64,000 bases of DNA from Komagataeibacter swingsii (GTDB taxonomy: Bacteria; Pseudomonadota; Alphaproteobacteria; Acetobacterales; Acetobacteraceae), in assembly GCF_003207895.1 (NCBI RefSeq), contig NZ_NKUB01000004.1:62001-126000 (forward strand), in the 5' to 3' direction. Under the pieces are notes generated by a model. That model searched no databases, was not told the origin of the DNA, and saw only the letters and a program-made list of their open reading frames with translations. Shown here piece by piece: positions 1-8,590 of this stretch. A program made the position numbers and the translations under genes. Within the stretch, counting starts at the first letter, position 1. The number at the start of each line of letters is the position of its first letter.

Positions 1-107
1 ATGGTGTGACAGGTGCGGCGGCAAGGGCCGCGATGACGCAATTCGTTTCCATGATAGGGGTGTTCTGCTGCTTGGGCTACGCTGCCATGGTGGCTTGCGG
101 CCTGTGG

Positions 108-1475
108 TTACAGGGCGCTGGCGTGGCGGGTGGCGCTATCGGCCGTAAGATAGCGGTCAAATACAGCCGCGATATGGCGCACGAAGCTACGCCCCTTTTC
201 CGTGACCTGCACCTGTTCGCCCGTAACATGGACCAGCCCGTCCGCCACCATGGGGGCAAGGCGGGACAGTTCGGGGGCAAAATGGCTGGCGGGCAGGTGA
301 TACCGCGCACGGACCTGCCCCAGGTTGACCCGCAGGGCGCACATTACCTGTTCTATGATCGCGGCGCGGACGTGATCCTCCGGCCTCAGCCTTACGCCAC
401 GCACGACCGGCAGGGTATCCGCGCTGTGGGCCATGAGGCGGGCATAGGCCGCGGAAGACACCGCATTCTGCGTCATGCCACCGGGCAGGGAGGAAATGGC
501 CGATGCCCCGACCCCGATCAGGTTGGGCGCGCTGTCGGTGGTATAGCCCTGGAAATTGCGGCGCAGCGTGCCCGTGGCCATGGCGCGGGCCATGCTGTCG
601 CGCGGGCTGACGTAATGATCCAGGCCGACCGGCAGGAACCCTTCGTCACGCAGGACCGCGTCAATCGCCGCGCGCTGGTCGAGGCGCGCCTGCGGGCCGG
701 GCAGGTCGCCCATCGGCATCAGGGCCTGGCGTTTCTGCTTCCATGGCACATGCGCGTAACCGAAGACCGCCAGCCGGTCCGGGCGCAGGCTGGCCACCGC
801 GCGGGCCGTACGCGCCACACCCGCCGTATCCTGCCGTGGCAGGCCGTAGATCAGGTCGATGTTGATGGAGTCGACCCCCGCGCCCCGCAGGGCGTTCAGG
901 CAGTCGCTGGTCTGTTCCCAGCTCTGGATGCGGCCACAGGCATCCTGGACATTCGCGTCAAGGTCCTGCACGCCCATGCTGGCGCGGTTGAACCCGAGTT
1001 CATGCAGCAGGGCGGGATAGTCGGGCGGAAGATGGCGGGGATCGACCTCGATGCTGATTTCAGCATCCGGGGCGATGTCGAAATCCCGGCGGATGGCCTG
1101 CATGACACGGCGCATGGCACTGCCCGGCAGCGTCGTGGGCGTGCCGCCGCCCCATTGCAGGTGCGTCAGCCTGCGGCCGGGGCCGATCAGGGTGATGATG
1201 CGGCGCAGTTCCTCATGCAGCAGGGCGGCATAGGCGGCCCGCGCATCCGCATTGCGCAGCACGGCGGTATTGCACCCGCAGAACCGGCATAGCGTGTCAC
1301 AGAAGGGAACATGCAGGTAAAGGGAAACCGGCTGGCCCGCCGGGAGGGAGGACAGCCATGCGCGACTGTCTTCCGGTCCCACCGCATCACTGAACTGCGT
1401 TGCGGTGGGGTAGCTGGTGTAACGCGGCAGGTTGCCCCCATAGCGGGAAAGCAGGGAACTGTCCGCCGCGTTCAT
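108..1475 (-). CDS. hemN: oxygen-independent coproporphyrinogen III oxidase
   Basis: A cytoplasmic radical-SAM enzyme that decarboxylates coproporphyrinogen III to protoporphyrinogen IX without oxygen, in haem synthesis. The protein is 455 residues, close to E. coli HemN. The [4Fe-4S]/SAM motif is visible as C59, C63 and C66 followed by C68, the Cx3Cx2CxC pattern of true HemN rather than HemW. I chose the internal ATG because it begins the family N-terminus (RYGGNLPRYTSYP) and lies 4 bases after the ompW stop. The longer frame would run into ompW. It is the second gene of an ompW-hemN unit with an FNR box upstream, which fits expression at low oxygen. The family call is secure; the regulation is inferred. 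Confidence 0.95.
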   Translation of the reverse strand: MNAADSSLLSRYGGNLPRYTSYPTATQFSDAVGPEDSRAWLSSLPAGQPVSLYLHVPFCDTLCRFCGCNTAVLRNADARAAYAALLHEELRRIITLIGPGRRLTHLQWGGGTPTTLPGSAMRRVMQAIRRDFDIAPDAEISIEVDPRHLPPDYPALLHELGFNRASMGVQDLDANVQDACGRIQSWEQTSDCLNALRGAGVDSINIDLIYGLPRQDTAGVARTARAVASLRPDRLAVFGYAHVPWKQKRQALMPMGDLPGPQARLDQRAAIDAVLRDEGFLPVGLDHYVSPRDSMARAMATGTLRRNFQGYTTDSAPNLIGVGASAISSLPGGMTQNAVSSAAYARLMAHSADTLPVVRGVRLRPEDHVRAAIIEQVMCALRVNLGQVRARYHLPASHFAPELSRLAPMVADGLVHVTGEQVQVTEKGRSFVRHIAAVFDRYLTADSATRHASAL

Positions 1476-1479
1476 GCCA

Positions 1480-2265
1480 TTAGAACCGGTAGGCGATACC
1501 GGCGGAAACGACGGTCGGGTCCAGCGAGTCATGGGCCGTGACATGCACGCTTTCGCTGGAGTTTTCAGCCCATGCGTGCATGCGCACGAACATCTGCTTC
1601 ACGTCGAAGTTGAAGAACCAGTTGCCAACCAGCTGGTAATCCACACCGGCGTTGATGGACGGGCCACCGGTGAAGCCGGAGTTCAGCTTGCTGGTCAGGC
1701 CGTTGTTCGCGGCGCTCATGTTGTGGAACCACATGAACGTACCACCCACACCCACATACGGGTTCAGGCGCTTGTGCGGACGGAAGTGCCATGCGACGGT
1801 CACCGTCGGCGGCAGCACCCATGCGCTGCCCACGTCAAGCTTGCCGCCCACTGCGCCGCCTTCGGCCGCCACTTCATGACGGGTGCTGGTCGCGATCAGG
1901 TCCAGCGAGATGTTGTCGGTCACGAAGTATTCGAACGTCAGTTCCGGCATGACCTGGTTGGTGGTCTTGATCCGGGTGCCAGCCAGCGGCGCGCCGTTGG
2001 CCCAGACGCGGCTGTCGCGATCTTCGGGCAGCACGCCCACGGCGGACAGGCGGATCATGAAGTCACCCTTGCCCAGGCCGATCTTGGTGCTCGCGCAGGT
2101 CTCGAAGATGCCGCAGCGGCCCTTGGGCTGTGCCACGGGCACGGGCTTCGCCAGCGGTGCGTTGACATAGGTGGAGGGCGCTGTCGTCTGCGCATGGACC
2201 GCGACCGGCGCCAGTGCCGTGGCGCCCAGTACAGCCGACATGGCGAGTTTACGAATATTCTTCAT
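1480..2265 (-). CDS. ompW: OmpW family outer membrane protein
   Basis: A 261-residue precursor of a small eight-stranded beta-barrel of the OmpW/AlkL family, thought to pass small hydrophobic molecules across the outer membrane. The N-terminus is a clear signal peptide ending VAVHA before Gln26. The body has alternating barrel strands, a glycine-rich stretch (PYVGVGGTFMWF) and a C-terminal aromatic residue (AYRF). It is the first gene of a unit with hemN, whose ATG follows its stop by 4 bases. A perfect FNR box lies about 110 bases upstream of the start. E. coli ompW is also known to respond to FNR. The transported substrate cannot be read from the sequence. Confidence 0.9.
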   Translation of the reverse strand: MKNIRKLAMSAVLGATALAPVAVHAQTTAPSTYVNAPLAKPVPVAQPKGRCGIFETCASTKIGLGKGDFMIRLSAVGVLPEDRDSRVWANGAPLAGTRIKTTNQVMPELTFEYFVTDNISLDLIATSTRHEVAAEGGAVGGKLDVGSAWVLPPTVTVAWHFRPHKRLNPYVGVGGTFMWFHNMSAANNGLTSKLNSGFTGGPSINAGVDYQLVGNWFFNFDVKQMFVRMHAWAENSSESVHVTAHDSLDPTVVSAGIAYRF

Positions 2266-2372
2266 CGTGAGCAGACCCTAGTTTGTGTTCCGGCTGGCAT
2301 GCAGGCGGGATCGTTAAGAATGTTCAATTTGATTTGTCAGGTGCAGAAATCACGCCCACCTAACATTCGGCT

Positions 2373-2386
2373 TTGATGTGAATCAA
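2373..2386 (-). promoter_or_regulatory. FNR box upstream of ompW-hemN
   Basis: TTGAT-GTGA-ATCAA is a perfect match to the FNR consensus TTGAT-N4-ATCAA. It sits directly beside the stop codon of the GNAT-like gene and about 110 bases before the ompW ATG. It is palindromic; the strand given is that of the likely target. No convincing -10 element was found, so activation versus repression is not decided here. Confidence 0.85.
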
Positions 2387-2872
2387 TCAGGATGGGGGAA
2401 CTATTTCCTTATTACGGTCCAGCCTGACTGTTCTTTCGGTAATGTGGCTTGTTGAACACAGTTTCCGGACCGGACCATCCTGATTTAGCACCCGGTTACT
2501 ATGGGAAAACGTACGTATTGCATCGCACCCCATTTCCCGCGCCAGCGTTTCCATGGCGGGCAGCAGTGCATCAATGATCTTCTGCTGGTGGGTGTAGGAC
2601 AGGGTCAGGATGTGGTCCGCCGTCAGCGTGTCGCCCGAATACAGGTCGAACCCGCGGCGGAAGGTGGCCATGGCGCAGGGCGGGCGGCCGGGACCGTAAT
2701 GGGCGACCAGGATGCCCTCCTGCACGCGGGCGCCCGATCGCACCATCCTGCGCCCGATGCGTATCCAGTCCCGCAGGGACAGATGCGGCAGGGATATCCG
2801 GATCAGGGGATAAAGGAGCGGCACATCTGCACGGTCCAGTCGTCGGACCAGGGGCGGGGGGACGGCCTGCAC
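2387..2872 (-). CDS. GNAT-like protein next to the FNR regulator
   Basis: A 161-residue protein that resembles a degenerate GNAT N-acyltransferase: an N-terminal VRRLDRADVPLLYPLIR segment, a central strand (GILVAHYG) and a later helix-strand region. I see no clear acetyl-CoA P-loop, so the enzymatic role is uncertain. The start is GTG, with GAGGA about 10 bases upstream. The gene ends one base from the FNR box of ompW, and its own upstream region is shared with the FNR-type regulator and holds a second FNR box. It is therefore probably part of the same oxygen response. It may be a regulatory or accessory protein rather than a catalyst. Confidence 0.65.
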   Translation of the reverse strand: MQAVPPPLVRRLDRADVPLLYPLIRISLPHLSLRDWIRIGRRMVRSGARVQEGILVAHYGPGRPPCAMATFRRGFDLYSGDTLTADHILTLSYTHQQKIIDALLPAMETLAREMGCDAIRTFSHSNRVLNQDGPVRKLCSTSHITERTVRLDRNKEIVPPS

Positions 2873-2951
2873 GCGTCGGATTTTCCTCGGGGCTGGGGAA
2901 TTTTGCTGGGTACGTAATGTGTTTTTACCTGATATTTCCCCGCGGAACGCA

Positions 2952-2965
2952 TTGATTTACATCAA
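2952..2965. promoter_or_regulatory. FNR box in the divergent GNAT-like/fnr region
   Basis: TTGAT-TTAC-ATCAA is a second perfect FNR box. It lies 80 bases upstream of the GNAT-like GTG start and 116 bases upstream of the fnr ATG. One site could serve both genes and give autoregulation of fnr. The sign of regulation is unknown. Confidence 0.85.
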
Positions 2966-3081
2966 TCCATCCGCCATACTCACCGCTCTTGGCAAATGCA
3001 TTAGTGTATTTCCAGGGAGCCACGCCTGTCCGGTTACTTCGGCGCCGGAATGCAGGCGCCTGAAAGTGATTAGGAATAATT

Positions 3082-3849
3082 ATGTCGGATATGCCTTCGT
3101 GTCAGTTTGAATCGAGGCCTCGGCGTATCGTCATCGGCGCGGGTGGTGCACAGGCCGATTTCTGCACGACGTGCAGTGTCCGCCCCACCAGCGTATGCAG
3201 CGTGATCGGGCCGGATGACATTTCCCGCCTGTCCGAAGCAGCGGTCGAAACCATCATTCCCCCCGGTCGCGGCTTTATCGAGGAAGGCGCGCCGGCAACC
3301 GATTTTTTCAATGTCACCTCCGGCACGGTCAAGCTGTTCAAGGCGCTGCCTGATGGCCGGCGCCAGATCACGGGCTTCGCCTCGCCGGGGCATTTCCTCG
3401 GCCTTGCGGTGTCGGACAGTTACGCCTTTGGCGCGGAAGCGGTGGATACGGTGCGGGTCTGCCGTTTCTCGCGCGACAAGATGGCTGACCTGCTGGACGA
3501 TTTCCCCAAGCTGGAACGCCGCCTGCTGGAAGAGGCGTCCAATGAACTGGTCGCGGCCCAGAACCAGATGCTGCTGCTGGGGCGCAAGACCGCGCGTGAA
3601 CGCGTCGCCAGCTTCCTGCTGGACCAGATGCACGCAAGCCAGCTGCCCGGCCAGGAAGGCAGTGGCGGCCGCCTGCACCTGCCCATGACGCGGGGCGACA
3701 TTGCCGACTACCTTGGCCTGACCATCGAGACCGTCAGCCGCACGCTGAGCTGGATGCGCAGCCAGGGCATGATCGAGGTCGGCAAGGGCTACGCCATCAC
3801 CATCCTGTCGGTGCCGAAGCTGGATGTGCTGGCGGCGGGCAATACCTAG
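3082..3849 (+). CDS. fnr: FNR-type oxygen-sensing transcription regulator
   Basis: A 255-residue CRP/FNR family regulator. C28, C31 and C39 form a Cx2Cx7C cluster, and with C127 they match the four [4Fe-4S] ligands of alphaproteobacterial FnrL/FnrN-type sensors. The cyclic-nucleotide-binding-like barrel spans about residues 45-150. A dimer helix follows, then a C-terminal winged helix whose recognition helix carries E216-T-V-S-R220, the residues that read TTGAT half-sites in FNR. This agrees with the two perfect FNR boxes nearby. The gene converges with the AI-2E permease gene, and their stop codons share the palindrome CTAG. A redox or NO response rather than strict oxygen sensing is possible. 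Confidence 0.93.
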   Translation: MSDMPSCQFESRPRRIVIGAGGAQADFCTTCSVRPTSVCSVIGPDDISRLSEAAVETIIPPGRGFIEEGAPATDFFNVTSGTVKLFKALPDGRRQITGFASPGHFLGLAVSDSYAFGAEAVDTVRVCRFSRDKMADLLDDFPKLERRLLEEASNELVAAQNQMLLLGRKTARERVASFLLDQMHASQLPGQEGSGGRLHLPMTRGDIADYLGLTIETVSRTLSWMRSQGMIEVGKGYAITILSVPKLDVLAAGNT

Positions 3850-5123
3850 TCATCCTGTCCCGCCTGCCTGTCGCCGGGCAGGTTGGATGTATCCGTAAAG
3901 AGCGGTGTTGGCGGGGTGGTGCGCGCAGGACCGCCCACGATATGGCCGATCGGGGTCAGGATCTCGACATGGTCACAGATGATCTTGAACACCGCCAGCA
4001 GGGGCACCGACAGGAACGCCCCGAAAATGCCCCACAGCCAGTCCCAGAACATCAGTGACGCCATGACCAGCACCGGGTTGAGCGTGAAACGCCGCGCCAG
4101 CACCATGGGGGTGATCGTCTCGCCTTCCGTCAGGTGGATGCACAGGTAGATGGCCGGCGGCAGCAGCGCCTGCCACGCGGACGGGTAGATGAACAGCCCC
4201 ACGAGGAAATAGATGATGATCCCCATCATCGGCCCGATAATGGGGATGTAGTTCAGCAGGAACGCCATGACCCCCCACAGCAGCGGGTTGGGCATGCCCA
4301 GCAGCCAGCACTGCACCATGTTCACCAGCCCGACCAGGCTGTTGATGATGGTGATGGTGGCCAGGTACTGCGAGACATTGCGTTCGATCTGGTAGGCGAT
4401 CTGCACCGTGCGCCGCTTGTCGGCGAAGGTGGGCATGATCTCCACAAAGCGGCGCAGCAGGCTGTCCCCCTGCGCCAGCAGGAAGAACAGCATCAGGATC
4501 ATGGTGAAGAACTGGCCCATGAAGGCCTGCGTGCCCAGCAGGATGGAGGAACTGAACCGGTCCAGCCCGTTCCCGCCCGGGGTCGAGACCACGATGACAT
4601 GCCCGTCGGGCGTATCGGTGACGGATGCCGGATGGTCCACATGCCCGCCCGCGATGGTCATGAAATTGTGGATGCGGTCGGATGCGCTGTTCAGCAGCTG
4701 GAACGGCCCGCGCAGGAAGGCCAGGCGTTCCTGCAGCGTATTGATCGCCTCGGGCGCGCGTTCCAGCCAGCCGGTGGCGGGCACGGATATGGCGGTGCCC
4801 ACCGCGCCGACCACGCCGAATACACACAGGATCAGGCACAGCGCCGCCAGCGGCTTGGGCAGACGCAGCTTTGTATGCAGGAAGCGCAGCGGCGTGGACA
4901 GCAGCAGGTTCACCACCAGCGCCAGGATCATGGGCAGGATGATGGCGGATGCGAAATACAGGGTATAGAAAACCGCCAGGACACTCAGCAGCAGCAGGCA
5001 GGCGGTGCGCGTGTCGATGCGGCTGTGGCGCATGACCTCGATGGCGCGCTGCTGCTGTATCTGTTCGTAAGATGGTGGTGATGGTGGTGATGGTGGGGTC
5101 GGCTCTGTCTCGGGCGGCATCAA
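3846..5123 (-). CDS. AI-2E family transporter (permease)
   Basis: A 425-residue inner-membrane protein of the AI-2E exporter-like family (PerM/TqsA/YdiK type). It has about eight hydrophobic segments: a pair near residues 43-80, one near 95-115, a large soluble loop at about 120-200, then the conserved C-terminal block with LNYIPIIGPMMG and a helix with LSVPLLAVFKI. Members move small solutes or peptides, and some act as Na+/H+ antiporters, so no substrate is assigned. The N-terminus carries a proline-serine tract encoded by a 9-bp tandem repeat (about 5072-5099), a possible site of length variation. The stop overlaps the fnr stop tail-to-tail. Confidence 0.85.
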   Translation of the reverse strand: MMPPETEPTPPSPPSPPSYEQIQQQRAIEVMRHSRIDTRTACLLLLSVLAVFYTLYFASAIILPMILALVVNLLLSTPLRFLHTKLRLPKPLAALCLILCVFGVVGAVGTAISVPATGWLERAPEAINTLQERLAFLRGPFQLLNSASDRIHNFMTIAGGHVDHPASVTDTPDGHVIVVSTPGGNGLDRFSSSILLGTQAFMGQFFTMILMLFFLLAQGDSLLRRFVEIMPTFADKRRTVQIAYQIERNVSQYLATITIINSLVGLVNMVQCWLLGMPNPLLWGVMAFLLNYIPIIGPMMGIIIYFLVGLFIYPSAWQALLPPAIYLCIHLTEGETITPMVLARRFTLNPVLVMASLMFWDWLWGIFGAFLSVPLLAVFKIICDHVEILTPIGHIVGGPARTTPPTPLFTDTSNLPGDRQAGQDD

Positions 5124-5415
5124 TCAGGTCCTGAGGTCGTGCTGGCGTGGCCCCATCGGGGTTTGGCGTTCCTGTGCCCGCTTCATTCGTATCGTACCAA
5201 TCCATTCCTTATGGCGGGATATGAAAGACAGGACCAAGGTTTTTGGCACATTCCCGCTACGCAACCATTGCAGGGGGAGGCCGCGCGTACACGGTAACGT
5301 GAATTTTTGTCCCCCCTGTGGCGGGAGACGGCACTTGAAAGCACGATTGGACAGGGTTCAAATACCGGGACACGGAGGCTGCGGCCTTCTGGCACTATAA
5401 CCAATGGAGAATCCC

Positions 5416-5496
5416 ATGGCCTGGAATACCCCCAAGATCGTTGAAGTCCCCCTGGGCGCCGAGATCAACAGCTACGTCTGCGGCGAAAAGAAATAA
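5416..5496 (+). CDS. pqqA: PQQ precursor peptide PqqA
   Basis: A 26-residue peptide whose conserved E16-I-N-S-Y20 supplies the glutamate and tyrosine that PqqE crosslinks to build pyrroloquinoline quinone. The peptide also has the family's early tryptophan (W3) and the VPLGAEIN core. An in-frame ATG lies four codons earlier, but GGAGA sits 5 bases before the ATG chosen here. It is the first gene of pqqABCDE and is followed by a terminator-like hairpin that should let it be made in excess over the enzymes. The 292 bases between the AI-2E permease start and this gene hold the promoter region; I saw no other gene there. Confidence 0.95.
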   Translation: MAWNTPKIVEVPLGAEINSYVCGEKK

Positions 5497-5503
5497 GGAA
5501 TGG

Positions 5504-5533
5504 CGCCGCCTGTCTCGCACAGGCGGCGTTTTT
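5504..5533 (+). terminator. terminator-like hairpin between pqqA and pqqB
   Basis: A perfect 10-bp stem (5504-5513 with 5519-5528), a 5-base loop and a following T5 run make a classical intrinsic terminator shape. Because pqqB-E lie downstream without another obvious promoter, it probably acts as a partial terminator (attenuator) that raises pqqA mRNA relative to the enzyme genes. Confidence 0.8.
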
Positions 5534-5551
5534 CTTTTACACTCTGCGTCC

Positions 5552-6475
5552 ATGATCGACATTATCGTTCTCGGCGCGGCGGCGGGTGGCGGATTTCCGC
5601 AATGGAATTCCAACGCTCCCGGTTGCAGGCGGGCCAGGGCCGGCGATCCGGCAGCCCTGCCCCGCACACAGGCTTCCATCGCCATCAGTGGGGATGGGAA
5701 GAACTGGTTCGTGGTCAATGCCTCCCCCGACCTGCGGACCCAGATAAACCAGACCCCGGCCCTGCATCCCAGCGCGGCCCTGCGGTCCACGCCCATCGCC
5801 GGTGTCATCCTGACGGGTGGCGAGGTGGATACCATCACCGGCCTGCTCACCCTGCGTGAACGCCAGCCCTTTACCCTGCTGGCAACGCCCGAAGTGCTGT
5901 CCATGCTGGACGCCAATCCCATTTTTGAAGCCCTGAACCGCGCGGTCGTGACCCGCACGCCCATGGGACTCGACCAGCCAATGGCGCTGAAGCTGGTCGA
6001 TGGCACGCCCGCGGGCCTGACCATCGTGCCGTTCGTGGTGCCGGGCAAGGTGCCGCTTTATGCCGAATCCGGGCCTGATCCGGCGGCGATCTGCGAAAAT
6101 GGCGAAACGGTCGGGCTGGAAATATCCGACGGGAAGCATCGCGTCTGTTTCGTGCCCGGCTGCGCGCGCATGACCGACAACCTGCGTGTGCGCCTGCGCG
6201 GGGCGGATGCCGTGTTCTTTGACGGCACGCTGTGGGTGGACGACGAAATGGTCCGCGCCGGGTTGGGTGACAAGACCGGCCGCCGCATGGGCCACATGTC
6301 CATCGACGGCATGGACGGCACCATCGCCGCCCTGCGGGACCTGGGCATCAAACGCAAGATTTTCATACACATCAACAATTCCAACCCTGTCCTTCTGGCG
6401 GATTCGCCCGAACGCGCCGCGGTCGAGGCGGCAGGGTGGGAAGTCTCCCATGACGGGATGAGGATTACGGCATGA
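5552..6475 (+). CDS. pqqB: PQQ biosynthesis protein PqqB
   Basis: A 307-residue protein of the metallo-beta-lactamase fold. The N-terminus [14 protein letters not shown] is the PqqB signature, followed by an MBL-like core ([15 protein letters not shown]). In the pathway it is assigned to an oxidation of the processed Glu-Tyr intermediate before PqqC. The start chosen is the ATG giving the family N-terminus; a longer frame would overlap pqqA. The last 4 bases overlap pqqC (ATGA), so translation is likely coupled. No signal peptide, so it is cytoplasmic. Confidence 0.96.
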   Translation: MIDIIVLGAAAGGGFPQWNSNAPGCRRARAGDPAALPRTQASIAISGDGKNWFVVNASPDLRTQINQTPALHPSAALRSTPIAGVILTGGEVDTITGLLTLRERQPFTLLATPEVLSMLDANPIFEALNRAVVTRTPMGLDQPMALKLVDGTPAGLTIVPFVVPGKVPLYAESGPDPAAICENGETVGLEISDGKHRVCFVPGCARMTDNLRVRLRGADAVFFDGTLWVDDEMVRAGLGDKTGRRMGHMSIDGMDGTIAALRDLGIKRKIFIHINNSNPVLLADSPERAAVEAAGWEVSHDGMRITA

Positions 6476-7209
6476 GCGCACCCCTGCTTTCCCCCGATGA
6501 ACTTGAAGCAGCGCTCCGCGCCATCGGGGCGGAACGCTACCACAACCTGCACCCCTTCCATCGTGCGCTGCATGACGGGCGGCTGAACCGTGCGCAGGTG
6601 CAGGCATGGGCGCTGAACCGCTATTATTACCAGGCCAGCATCCCGGCCAAGGACGCCACCCTGCTCGCCCGCCTGCCCACGGCGGAACTGCGGCGCGAAT
6701 GGCGCCGGCGGCTGGTGGACCATGATGGCGACGCACCGGGCACCGGCGGCGTGGCGCGCTGGCTGAAGCTGACCGACGGGCTGGGGCTGGACCGCGCCTA
6801 TGTGGAGTCGCTGGAAGGGCTGCTGCCCGCCACCCGCTTTGCGGTCGATGCCTATGTCGCCTTCGTGCGCGACCGGTCCATCCTTGAAGCCATTGCCTCG
6901 TCCCTGACCGAACTGTTCTCGCCCACCATCATAAGCGAGCGCGTGGCCGGCATGCTGCGGCATTACGACTTCATCACGCCCGAGACACTGGCCTATTTCA
7001 AGCCGCGCCTGACGCAGGCCCCGCGGGATTCCGATTTCGCGCTGGGCTACGTGAAGGAACATGCCCGCACGCCCGAACAGCAGCAGGCCGTGCTGGATGC
7101 GCTGAAGTTCAAGTGCGGTGTCCTGTGGGCCATGCTGGATGAACTGGAATACGCCTATGTCAATCCCGGTCGTATCCCACCCGGCGCCTTCCGCCCGGAT
7201 GCGGCATGA
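6472..7209 (+). CDS. pqqC: pyrroloquinoline-quinone synthase PqqC
   Basis: A 245-residue cofactor-free oxidase that carries out the final ring closure and eight-electron oxidation giving PQQ. The all-helical TenA/PqqC fold is supported by the conserved N-terminal RYHNLHPFH segment, the WALNRYYYQASIP helix, DHDGD and the C-terminal KCGVLWAMLDELE helix. Length matches known PqqC proteins (about 250). It overlaps pqqB and pqqD by 4 bases each. Confidence 0.97.
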   Translation: MSAPLLSPDELEAALRAIGAERYHNLHPFHRALHDGRLNRAQVQAWALNRYYYQASIPAKDATLLARLPTAELRREWRRRLVDHDGDAPGTGGVARWLKLTDGLGLDRAYVESLEGLLPATRFAVDAYVAFVRDRSILEAIASSLTELFSPTIISERVAGMLRHYDFITPETLAYFKPRLTQAPRDSDFALGYVKEHARTPEQQQAVLDALKFKCGVLWAMLDELEYAYVNPGRIPPGAFRPDAA

Positions 7210-7487
7210 CCACAGGGCTTACGGACGACAGCGTCATCCGTTTCGCGCGCGGGGTCCGGCTGCAGCATGACCGCGTGCGCGAACGGTGGATCATACAGGC
7301 CCCGGAGCGGGCCTTCATCCCCGATCCCATTGCTGCGGAAGTGCTGAAACTGGTTGATGGCACGCGCACGCTGGGCCAGATCGTGGCTGAACTGGCCACC
7401 CGGTTCGCCGCCCCGGTTGATGTGATCGGCCATGATGTCCATGTCATGGTCAGTGACCTTATTACCCGGCAGGTGCTGGTGGCATGA
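7206..7487 (+). CDS. pqqD: PQQ biosynthesis peptide chaperone PqqD
   Basis: A 93-residue RiPP recognition-element protein that binds the PqqA leader and delivers it to the radical-SAM enzyme PqqE. Family features include the N-terminal [20 protein letters not shown] beta-strands and the RTLGQIV helix. It is a separate gene here, as in most pqq clusters, and overlaps both neighbours by 4 bases. Confidence 0.95.
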   Translation: MTTGLTDDSVIRFARGVRLQHDRVRERWIIQAPERAFIPDPIAAEVLKLVDGTRTLGQIVAELATRFAAPVDVIGHDVHVMVSDLITRQVLVA

Positions 7488-8590
7488 CAGAAACCATCCT
7501 TTCCCCCATGAGCCTTCTGGCGGAGCTGACGCATCGCTGCCCGTTGCAGTGCCCGTACTGCTCCAACCCGATCGCGCTGGAACCGCGCCGCAATGAACTG
7601 TCCACACAGGAGTGGATCAGCGTGCTGGACCAGGCCAGCGAGATGGGTGTGCTCCAGGTCCATTTCTCCGGCGGGGAACCGATGAGCCGCCCGGACCTGC
7701 CGGAACTGGTGCGCCACGCGGTGGGGCTGGGGCTGTACACCAACCTCATCACGTCCGGCGTGCTGCTGAACGAAAAGACCTTTCCCGCGCTGGTGGCGGC
7801 CGGGCTGGATCATGTCCAGCTTTCCTTCCAGGACGTTGATACCGCCAATGCCGAGCATGTGGGCGGCATGAAGGGCGCGCAGGCGCGCAAGATGGAAGCG
7901 GCAAGGCTGGTGGTGGCGGATGGCATGCCGCTGACGCTGAATTTCGTCATCTACCGCGAAAACGCCGACCGCGTGCCGCAGATGCTGGATGCGGCGGTGG
8001 AAATGGGCGCCCGCCGGGTCGAGATCGCGCATACGCAGTATTATGGCTGGGGGCTGGCCAATCGCGCGGCCCTCATGCCCACGGCGCGGCAGCTTGAACA
8101 GACCACGCAGGCCGTGGAGGCCGCGCGTGAGAAATATGCGGGCCGCCTGACCATAGATTACGTGACGCCGGATTATTATGCTGACCGCCCCAAGCCGTGC
8201 ATGGGGGGATGGGGGCGGCGGTTCATCAATATCTCGCCGTCCGGGCGGGTGCTGCCGTGTCATGCGGCCGAGACGATCCCCAATGTCGCCTTTCCCGATG
8301 TGCGGCATGACACGCTGGCGCATATCTGGCGCGATTCCCCGCTATTCACCATGTTCCGGGGCACCGACTGGATGCCCCAGCCCTGCCGTGGCTGCGACCA
8401 GCGCGAAAAGGACTGGGGTGGCTGCCGTTGCCAGGCGCTGGCGCTGGCGGGGGATGCCGCGGCGACCGATCCGGTCTGCAGCCGCGCGCCCGACCATGAA
8501 CGGGTCGTCAGGGTGCTGGAAACCCTGCCGGTCGAGCCGCCGCCCTTCCGGTATCGCCGGTATGCGCGCGCTACGGATGAGGTCGGCTGA
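7484..8590 (+). CDS. pqqE: PqqA peptide cyclase PqqE (radical SAM)
   Basis: A 368-residue radical-SAM/SPASM enzyme that forms the carbon-carbon bond between the glutamate and tyrosine side chains of PqqA. C19, C23 and C26 bind the SAM cluster. The C-terminal region has the cysteine-rich SPASM pattern (a CHAAE motif, then CRGCDQ and GGCRC). It is the last gene of the pqq cluster; no pqqF protease follows, so leader cleavage must be done by a protein encoded elsewhere. Its 3' end overlaps the convergent sensor kinase gene by 20 bases. Confidence 0.97.
   Translation: MTETILSPMSLLAELTHRCPLQCPYCSNPIALEPRRNELSTQEWISVLDQASEMGVLQVHFSGGEPMSRPDLPELVRHAVGLGLYTNLITSGVLLNEKTFPALVAAGLDHVQLSFQDVDTANAEHVGGMKGAQARKMEAARLVVADGMPLTLNFVIYRENADRVPQMLDAAVEMGARRVEIAHTQYYGWGLANRAALMPTARQLEQTTQAVEAAREKYAGRLTIDYVTPDYYADRPKPCMGGWGRRFINISPSGRVLPCHAAETIPNVAFPDVRHDTLAHIWRDSPLFTMFRGTDWMPQPCRGCDQREKDWGGCRCQALALAGDAAATDPVCSRAPDHERVVRVLETLPVEPPPFRYRRYARATDEVG

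Noticed and set aside
1-52. Minus-strand ATG at 52 running off the left edge (17 codons)
   Set aside because: Could be the next gene after hemN, but it is too short and has no ribosome-binding site.
6-1292. Long plus-strand open frame opposite hemN (428 codons)
   Set aside because: It is the antisense shadow of a clear HemN in high-GC DNA; no domain, signal or ribosome-binding site supports it.
5072-5099. Short tandem repeat as a CRISPR or regulatory array
   Set aside because: It is a 9-bp coding repeat giving a Pro-Ser tract in the AI-2E permease; no spacers. No CRISPR array was seen anywhere in the window.
5396-5401. TATAAC as a -10 box for pqqA
   Set aside because: No -35 at the right distance, and it would leave only about 9 bases of leader despite a good ribosome-binding site.
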